64,000 bases of DNA. Source: Paragyromitra xinjiangensis (Eukaryota; Ascomycota; Pezizomycetes; Pezizales; Discinaceae). The stretch is taken from NCBI GenBank assembly GCA_038503065.1, contig JBCAMK010000003.1, positions 1,302,001 to 1,366,000 on the forward strand, in the 5' to 3' direction. The stretch's first letter is position 1. Each line of letters starts with the position of its first letter. Position numbers and translations under genes: made by a program. The notes beneath the pieces are model-generated. The model made no database searches, was not told the origin of the DNA, and saw only the letters and a program-made list of their open reading frames with translations. This document shows, piece by piece, positions 56,252 to 64,000 of this stretch.

Positions 56252-57797
56252 ATGTCTTTTCCTTCAGATAAATTTCTCGATAAAGCTTCTAGGTTCAGAG
56301 CTGTCGGCCTTGCAACTCCAGATTCCGAAGGCATCGCTTTTAAAAAACCCGATTACGGTGATGGAGATCCCGAAACCCCGGATCCACCGACCGAACGCGT
56401 ACAAAGAATCACACCAAAAACAGTAGCTCCGAAGCACAAAGAAGTTCAAAGAGAAAGAGAGAATGCAAGCAGAGCTAAAAATGCCTCTAGGTTGTTGGAC
56501 AGTCCTGGAAGTAGTGATAGCGGAGGATCCGCACATAGCACTCCGGGAGGAGATATTATCCTTAATTTGCACGGGAATGCTGAAGATATGACTTCATCTG
56601 AAATTCGTAGGGGTAGCAGAGGCTTGTTGGCTAATCCTAGCTCCGATGACGATGTATTTTTTACCTCGTCCACCAAGGGAAATAGTGTTCACTGGATGAA
56701 GGGATATAATAAACGCGAGGGCTTTTCTAGCAATATGGAGTTGCGAGAGACAACTGCAGCTTACGGTTTCAAAGAAGATATCGTTCCAGGGATTGAGAAT
56801 GATACTCCGACAAAAATTCCGAGGAGAAAAAATCTATCGGGAAAGAAACTTGGCATCCAATTCCCCAATTTTGGTAGGTTTTGGGGCGCTAAATATGGTT
56901 GGAAGGAGACGCGTTGTGCTTCCGTAAGTTATTTCACTTTCGGCGGTCTCTGATTTCTGATAGGTTCTCAGAAATTTGCTAATGAATAATATTTAGATGG
57001 TTCAAATGTTTGCTAAATGTGATCCGGAGGATGCGGACAGGGTGAAAGAACTCTATGAGTTAGCTTGGTTGATCAAAGTTTCAACCGCGATGATACAGTG
57101 TGATGTAAAGGATCAGGCACGAGTTCAAGAAGTAGTTCGTTGGGCTCAGGACATTAAAAATGAGAATGACTGGCAACGTCCTATACCACTTGGATGGAAC
57201 CTAGAACAACAACAATATATTGGCCCGGTGCCAAGCGATGAAGAACGTCAGCGATTTGTCGACTATGCATGGTTAATGGATCACAATAAGGTTAGCAGGG
57301 CCTGGGACGCTGAAAAAGAGAAGGGGTATAATGAAGCTGTTGCTGTGGTGTTTGATTTTAAGGAGAAGTATCCAGACTTTCCGTGTATGTTGCTCTTTTG
57401 ATTAACGTGGCGTTGTGGGGACAAAACTAATAAGAAAATAGACGATTACCCCCCAGGCTATCCTGCAGCTAGCGAGCATACCAACGGGCGTATCAATTCA
57501 TCAGAGATTGTATTTAGTGGGGCCTCAGATTATGGCATCTTGTTAAAAGAGCAGGAAACATTCCAGGAAGATGAGGCAGAGGAAGTTACCCCAGACGAAA
57601 TGGTACAAGCGCCCATGAAAAGGAAACATAGTGCAGAAGGGGCATCAACTGAAGAGCCGACCGCGAGGAAGAAAAGCAAAACTTTGACAAAAGAGGTAGA
57701 CTCCAAAAGAAAAGTTGGGCACAAGGTTATACACGAAGAAAACTTAAGACGGTCAGGTCGTAACCATAGCAAGGGCATTATCAATTACAAGAGTTAG
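56252..57797 (+). CDS. Orphan hypothetical protein, 471 aa
   Basis: Exons 56252-56923, 56997-57384 and 57442-57797; donors are GTAAGT and GTATGT, and the frame is continuous. No family recognised. The first 200 residues are disordered and Ser/Pro/charge-rich (ATPDSEG, ETPDPPTERV). A folded-looking, Trp/Tyr-rich helical core spans about 205-370 (FGRFWGAKYGWKE, ADRVKELYELAWLIKV, RVQEVVRWAQDI, EERQRFVDYAWLMDH). The tail is Lys-rich with nuclear-localisation-like patches (PMKRKHS, ARKKSKT) and ends NLRRSGRNHSKGI. This RRSxR ending recalls the tail of the orphan protein at 50.9-52.0 kb. A nuclear protein is a reasonable guess only. Confidence 0.6.
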
Positions 57798-59030
57798 GTA
57801 ACATTATTATCGAGAGATCTGTAGGAGTCAAGCCTGTTAATTTGAAATACACACGGATATCAATTACCTTTGTAGCATGCCGGCCTAGAAATGGAATCTC
57901 TTAGGGCTAACACATGCCGGTAACCTACATGCAAGTGGGCCCCATGTTGGTGGGCATACGCTCAGCTCTTAGTACCATCAAGGATAGAGCGGTGGAGAGG
58001 ACAACGAGGCGGAGGGTATAACGAGACTTGGGTAACAAATCAAATATTTCGCCACAAAAGGGAGATCAGTTTGTTAGCCAAGACCGCCAAGCCTTGCTAT
58101 ACCCTCTGCTTTGTTGAACCCTCCACTACTCTAGTAATCAATAAAAAGGTTCATCCCATCTTAGCTAAACATTATCAGAATTTGGAGTACCGTCCTTGAG
58201 GGAGGTTCTTCGAAGGATGAACCCACGAAAGCAGGTAGGCTGTATGGTGTTCTGTGATCCTGCTGCAAGTGTCATAGCCTACGTATACCATTAACCGATT
58301 GCCAAAAATGACTCGTCAAGAGAGAACTTAGGAATGCCAAGTCGATTTGCCTTGTTGATCAAATATTAACCGGCATATGCCTTTGTTAGGCCGAAGACTG
58401 TGACCAAACAAACTAGGTAGCTATATTGAAGAAATAATTAAGCCTAATAATATTCACAGTGGTAGGGAGACATAATCATCGGAAAAAGACTTTCCTTGGG
58501 ATTGTAAAAGTTGTTGGAGGTTGCACGCCAGATTATTTTACACCCCCATGCTGAATTATTCTGGTGCAGAGTTATTTCTATACTGTGGTGATTTCATCCC
58601 GTGCTGTGAAGCGCACCCTGCACAACGTATGTTCCTGCTTGATTCTACCAGCACCTGGATTCCACCCGCAGAGCAGCCGATGCAGCCCTATCAAAGGTGC
58701 AGGCCAGAAGCATTGCAGCTACCAGTTACCCCATTGCCGCGAGCTGCATCATTGCACCATTAATTTGGGTAAAACAGTGGGAAACGGGAGCCTCTGAGCC
58801 TCACGATAGGTCTGTCAAATATTGTTGGTTTTGCACGTGATATAACTACCCCAACGTTTTCCGAAACAGCACTGGTCATCTGCGTGGCAAATATCCAATA
58901 ACTATCAAGCATGGATTTCTCCACTTCGAAGAAATATTTAATACTTCTACCATAGCACGTTCGTATTATCGTTCAGCTCTCTAAAATCATCGCGAGTTTA
59001 GGTTCTACAGTGTGAAACTTGTCATTTAAG
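57798..59030. other. Intergenic region upstream of lipase gene
   Basis: No coding or RNA feature recognised; short frames around 58521-58797 overlap and lack family features. Confidence 0.45.
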
Positions 59031-62000
59031 ATGTCTCATAATGACAAAACCACTGCAGTTAGCCAGCTTATCGCTCCATCACACTCAGCCTCAGGTCCAA
59101 CTCTCCTACCTGGGCCTGTTGCATCATTTGTTTCGCTATTCTCAAAGTCCACTACAGTCTCCATCCGTCTCGGGTCGTTGATTGGGGAAACCGCCCTTGA
59201 TGCTGCTCGGATTGGGACCTTGACGGGGTTAGAACTCGGGAGAGCTGCGGCTGAGCGGATATTAGCGAGGGCGGGGCGAGATGTTAGCTCTAGGCGTGGG
59301 GCAGGTGGGGGGGGAGATTACGTAGAGGGTTGGACTGAGAAAGGCGTGAGTGGATTTTTCAAGTGCTCGGTTAGATTTTACTAATTATTTGAATTTAGAT
59401 AAGCTTGCTCCGTTCTTCAATATCGCTCACGCAGCTCCTGCTCTCAACAGGTTTTGAGGTCTCTTCAACTACACTTACTACACTCTCGGCATTTGCTGAG
59501 ACCTCCGTCCTTACTCTCGACTCTATCTTCGGATCGACAGAATCTTCACGTGCTATCTCTGCGATTGTCACCCTAATCCGTAAAGAATTTGACGAAAATA
59601 CGGAAGGCGAAGGGCGCATTGGAGCAGCGGATCTCGTTATCGGGCTAACATGTTTTGCAGTACTCCAGATAAAGACGCGGGCGCGGAGCGACAAAGAAAT
59701 AAGGGTAGAGCTTGTGTGGGATGTGGTTGTCGACGAGGTAGGGAAGAAGGTTGATGTAGTCGCTGAGGCAAGAGGGGAGATAAGAGGTGGGATTGGGGGG
59801 AGTGGACCGGTTTCACCGTTTCTAGAAGATGCTGAAATAGAGGGCGTGAGTAGAAAAATTGAGAAGGTGGAATTAGATGGAGTATCTCTATTTAGCGGGG
59901 ACGAAGACGAAAATGAGAATGGATGTGAATTACCGCCGATGTTCTTTGCAAAGCTGCCATCGTGAGTATGATCCTGCTTGAATCTGGTTGGAAGTTCTGT
60001 CAACTAAGCCAGTTTACGGGACCTGAAGCACTGCCGACTTATCAATTACGACTTTGTCTACAGTCACAAAGACTACAACAGTAGAAGTTATTAGCACAGA
60101 GCCACCAGAATTTATCCCGCCAAAAGACGCAGTGATTCTTTCGGAGGATGTCTATTACGAAGATAATAGACCAAGATATAAGGTTGTCTATAAGACTGTA
60201 ACGAAAAAGGCAGAGAAAAAGAGGATGAGGCGGGAGGATGGTGATTTTGCCGCTGTGGGCCGGGAGAAAAAGGATACAGGGAGAGTACTCGGGGAAGTAG
60301 AGTCTGAGGCAGGGTCATCGACTAGATTTCAAAGGTCTGGATCTGGCAGTTCATCAAAGATTCGGCGAGTGATTGATCGTGCATCATCAGAGAAAGAGCT
60401 TCCAGCTACTCTAAGTGAGCGCACGAGGCACAGATCTGGAGAAAATATTTCGGAGCCCGCTAAAGCAAACTCACGAAAAAGACTCTTAAAACAGAATACA
60501 AGCACTTCTGAAAAGAAAGGCGGGAAGCAAACCTCACGAGGTGAAGACAAGGAGGAGAGGGGCGGGGAGAAGCGGCAAAAGGAAAGGGACAAGGAGAAGC
60601 AAGGCGGAAAGAAGGACAAAATCTCAAAAGACGAGAAAAAAGCTGCATCTCAACTCCCCCCCTCCCTAAATCCTAAAAGTCGCCAGACACACACCGTTGT
60701 ATCACCTCCTGCCTCATATTCTCTCCCCTCTGGTCGCCCTACATCCCCTCGATCCCCCGACATCCACTACCAACGGAGCAGCTCCCGTAGTCGCATCTTC
60801 CGCCGCGAAACCTCCATCTCTAATCTCTCAGAAATCTCACATCGTGATACCTACATTTGCCATGATTCCTCCTCCTCTATATATTCCCCCCCATCTCCAC
60901 ACCTCGACTCTCCTTCCTCAGCTTCCTTCGCATGCGGCCATCTTCGGAGATCTTCTTACTCGCCCTCTATCTACACTATCGCAACCACTCAGTCTCAAAC
61001 CTCGCTTCTCCTCGAATCCTATATCCCACAACCTGGCGCCGTGTTTCCGAATACTCATCTCTGCAACAACTTCGCGAAATATATGCGCTTCGCCGCGGCC
61101 TCATATGGACAGAATTTCATGCGCTTTCTTGGGCTTGGGAAAACAAACCACGTATTCCCTAGCACGCCGTTGCATCATGCGGAGCACCATGCCTTTTCTT
61201 ACCATACCGAGTTACCACTAGATACAATACTATTAAGCTCATTTGCAGACCCTGGGGGCGGGTACGATAGCGAGGGGAACGTAAATAGCGGGATCCCATT
61301 AGTCCATTTTGTTGCTATCGACCACCCTTCCAAGGCAGTTGTGGTGACATGTAGGGGTACGCTCGGGCTGGAAGACGTCCTGACAGACCTGACGTGCGAG
61401 TATCAGGACTTGCACCTACGTGGTGTGAAGTATAGAGTCCACAAAGGCATGCTAAACTCTGCACTTCTACTATTAAAGAAGCGTTCTCGGTTACTAGTGG
61501 TAGTAAAGGCTGCATTAGAGGAGTTCAAGGAGTATGGGCTCGTCCTCACGGGTCACTCCTTAGGTGGCGGCGTTGCAGCGATATTGGCGATCTTATTATC
61601 AATTCCTAGCAATAGCTCATTCGTGACTCATAACGTTACAGCAGCGTCAACAGATGGTATCCGCATTCCTGAGGGAAGAAAGATCCATTGTTATGCATTC
61701 GGTACTCCTGCTTGCGTCTCGGAAGAGTTGCGTAGAACAACAAGAACTCTTATCACGACCGTCGTCCACGGACATGACGTAGTCCCGTGTCTCTCGTTCG
61801 GGATCATCCGCGACTTCTGGACTGTCGCGGTTGCGTTCAAGGAAGATACGAAGGGTGCCAAAGCTGAGATTCGTCGGCGAATCCTCAATGGGTTGAGCAA
61901 AGGAAGTCTAGGCGGATCTCTGGATCATGATGATTGGGCGTTTGCAGTAATGAAAACATTGAGGGCTCTAATGATGGCAGAGAAACTAGTGCCACCAGGG

Positions 62001-62219
62001 GAAGTGTGGAACGTTACGATGGACAAAGTTTTTGAAAAGAAAGAGGGTGAGAAAGGCGAGGTGAAGGTGGAGGGGAAGGTTAGAGTTAAGGCGTGTGTGG
62101 TGAGGGATGTGAAGAAACGTTTCCAGGAGGTTGGGTTTGGAAGCGGGATGTTCGCAGATCATAGTCCCAAGCGTTATGAAGTGGCGTTAGATGCTTTGAA
62201 GAGAGGGGTAGAAGGATGA
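59031..62219 (+). CDS. Class-3 lipase (fungal sn1-specific diacylglycerol-lipase-like)
   Basis: Exons 59031-59345, 59399-59961 and 60029-62219 encode 1022 aa. The N-terminal part (LLPGPVASFVSL, RLGSLIGETALDAARIGTLTGLELGRA) is a membrane-proximal region known from fungal lipases of this type. The centre is a long Lys/Glu/Arg/Ser-rich insert (about 330-560). The alpha/beta-hydrolase domain follows: a conserved FAKYMRFAAASYG start, VVTCRGTLGLEDVLTDL, the nucleophile elbow GHSLGGG with Ser803, GHDVVP with Asp876, and ADHSPKRYE with His1004 close to the C terminus. The catalytic triad is complete. It should hydrolyse acylglycerols or phospholipids at a membrane surface; the substrate is not determined. 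The second intron acceptor (60028) was chosen to keep the frame; the nearer-looking AG at 60063 does not. Confidence 0.9.
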
Positions 62220-63350
62220 CTTATATATGAGATTAGAAACAGCGCAGAGATGGTAATCATTCAGAATCATATACGGGCATGAATTATAGGATGGATTAAA
62301 GATGGAGTCGGTATATACCATGTAGCACTGGCTTGCAACTCCTGATTTTTATTTTTATTTTTATATATCACACGAATTATCTAAAATAAGCTTACTTTTT
62401 GTGGCTAGGGAAGGGTAGAGTTTTGGAAAGTGTCCACATTTCATTAAAGTACCGCGGAGCATCCACTTAGCACAATTCCTTTCGAATTTTTCGAGAGACT
62501 GTGTCTCTAGGTTACCAAGATAATCATGGATATCGAACATTTTAATATCCTCAGTCACGTTACTCGGGGGACAGTAATTATGATGATTCTGTGCTGAAAA
62601 CCGGTTTCCATGAATGGGTGAGACGAGTTTACAATGTAGGTTGCAAGATCCATTCTGATCCATCGTGTTTGAGCCTTCTTTAGCCTTAGTTATCGTGATT
62701 TATGGTATGATTAGGGGTCTAGGAGCTGCCGATCTGGAAAATTTGACTTATCAAGTATGTACGAGAGCGAAGTGAGTCTAGGTCATGTGTTCTTGTGGAA
62801 ATTAGATTTTTCGAATGATTAAAGGTTGTTTATTTGGGGAAGTTATTAGCGATGTAGAAAATAATAGAGTTTTCATATTGAATTTCACTCGCTAAGATGT
62901 CGTATCCTTCAAGTTGAATACTCGCGCGAAACCCCTATTGGTGGATGCTAGTTGGTGATGTGCCTGTTGAAAGCAGGTACCCAAGGCATACATGTTAATT
63001 CAGGCCCCAAGTATCAGGCTCAAAATAAAAGACTGGCCCATGATATCCCAATAGGAAATACAAACTGCTTCGAGACCTAAACATTCCATCCCACATAAAA
63101 ATTTTGGGGTACTGATACTCTCCTTATAATTGCGCACAAATATAATTGTGGGTCAACCAATTTGAGAATCCACCAACTCAAACTAGTGCGACATAACTTT
63201 CTATGATTTTGAAGGGACTACCGTATTTAAATTGCCCTCTATTATAGGAAATATACTCAAATCTTCGAATAAGATGCTCTCGGCGTATCAGCTAATGAAA
63301 TGCATCACACGGTAACCTAAGGAGGAATTTTAGTAGTGGCCCTTTTGAAC
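62220..63350. other. Intergenic region between convergent genes
   Basis: Shared 3' flank of the lipase (+) and TRM44 (-). A 100-codon minus-strand frame at 62361-62663 is Cys/His-containing but has no recognised family. AT-rich with a T4A-type run at about 62346-62364. Confidence 0.45.
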
Positions 63351-64000
63351 CTACGTCTTCCTTAATGCCAATGCCTTTTCTGCCCATCCAACACCCCCAC
63401 CCTCTCGCTCCAAAACTTCCTCTACGCTCAGTTTTCCATCATTGCAGATCCTGCCAATGAGACCAATATTTCGAGTGCTGGGAATCCTCAACACCTCTCT
63501 CTCAACCACATAGCCGATATCTTCTGCGATAGATGCAACCCATTCCACAAGAGAAGCGTATTCGCTGCTGACTGTTCCAATCCTTGTAGTCTTTTCGATT
63601 TTTCCAACATTACTTTCGACAGTACTCGCAATTTTTGTGGACTTGTGTCTGTGCTTGTATCCCGAGAGATTGTGAGAACAGCATGGAATAATTAAGAATT
63701 GCGAATTTGCAGCTTTAGAGAGAAGTGGTGTCCATCCGGTTAGTTCGTCAGCATGGTTGGAAATAATAAACGTCCCCTTACGGAACCTCCCGTCATGTAT
63801 TCCTAGCATGGTTCCTCCTTCATCCAAGGCGCTTTTCGCTAGAACTCTTTCTTGCTCCGATCTCTCTATACCCCCCAAATCTCCTGCCCTCTCCATCTCA
63901 TCTGTCAACATCCACGGTATCAAAACCATCTCATAGAGGTTCTGCTGGGTCTCCTCGTCGAACGTAGACCAAGTCATTCTCTTCCTCGCATCAAACCCGT
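63351..64000 (-). CDS. TRM44: tRNA(Ser) 2'-O-methyltransferase Trm44, 3' part
   Basis: The coding frame is open from the right window edge to the stop at 63351, so only the C-terminal ~215 residues are visible. Family motifs include FDARKRMTW, VLIPWMLTDEM, FIISNHADELTGWTPLL, FLIIPCCSHNLSG and LRIPSTRNIGLIGR. Trm44 methylates the ribose of U44 in tRNA-Ser using S-adenosylmethionine, in the cytoplasm. The SAM-dependent core includes the IPCCSH motif seen here. The upstream part lies outside the window and may contain introns. The visible part has no frameshift. Confidence 0.9.
   Translation of the reverse strand, partial: GFDARKRMTWSTFDEETQQNLYEMVLIPWMLTDEMERAGDLGGIERSEQERVLAKSALDEGGTMLGIHDGRFRKGTFIISNHADELTGWTPLLSKAANSQFLIIPCCSHNLSGYKHRHKSTKIASTVESNVGKIEKTTRIGTVSSEYASLVEWVASIAEDIGYVVEREVLRIPSTRNIGLIGRICNDGKLSVEEVLEREGGGVGWAEKALALRKT

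Overview
The window is nuclear DNA of a filamentous ascomycete fungus. This rests on dense multi-exon genes with 45-100 nt GT-AG introns carrying CTNAY branch points, a CFEM surface protein, an HDEL-terminated Grp170-type chaperone, a Cas1-type O-acetyltransferase, a class-3 lipase with a fungal N-terminal region, and many genes found in Pezizomycotina. I cannot fix the genus; the long gene-poor stretches and small Tc1/mariner-like elements would fit a Pezizomycete-like or other repeat-bearing genome (inference). Exon boundaries below were worked out by hand from splice signals and reading-frame continuity; every multi-exon model gives an exact multiple of three.

Left and centre (about 2.4-42.6 kb) is the conserved core. 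In order: Cas1-like O-acetyltransferase (+), a ribonucleotide-reductase-inhibitor (Spd1/Dif1-type) protein (-), LHS1 (+), an orphan zinc-finger protein (+), cysteinyl-tRNA synthetase (-), a DUF4484/Anr2-type DENN protein (+), UTP10 (-), a probable RRN10 (+), an MFS sugar transporter (+), a 4.4 kb gene desert, NMD3 (-), a centrin-like EF-hand protein (+), LSM3 (-), PRP19 (+) and a SIM-bearing RING protein (+). Seven genes in the whole window serve RNA or ribosome work (CysRS, UTP10, RRN10, NMD3, LSM3, PRP19, TRM44), and two head-to-head pairs join genes of the same process: LSM3/PRP19 (spliceosome, 241 bp between start codons) and UTP10/RRN10 (rRNA processing and Pol I transcription, 477 bp).

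Right part (about 42.6-59 kb) looks accessory: a 6.3 kb gene-free stretch with two related 170-174 bp TA-flanked inverted-repeat elements, a CFEM GPI-type surface protein, two orphan genes that flank an intronless RWD + PARP-catalytic-domain protein with an intact H-Y-E triad, and a third, unrelated 381 bp TA-flanked element. Conserved genes return with a large class-3 lipase (59.0-62.2 kb) and the 3' part of TRM44, which runs off the right edge on the minus strand.

The best candidates for something not well described are the RWD-PARP locus with its two orphan neighbours, the SIM-RING protein, and the CysRS gene whose first ATG is in weak context and precedes a presequence while the second is in strong context. 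No tRNA, rRNA, CRISPR or autonomous transposon was recognised.
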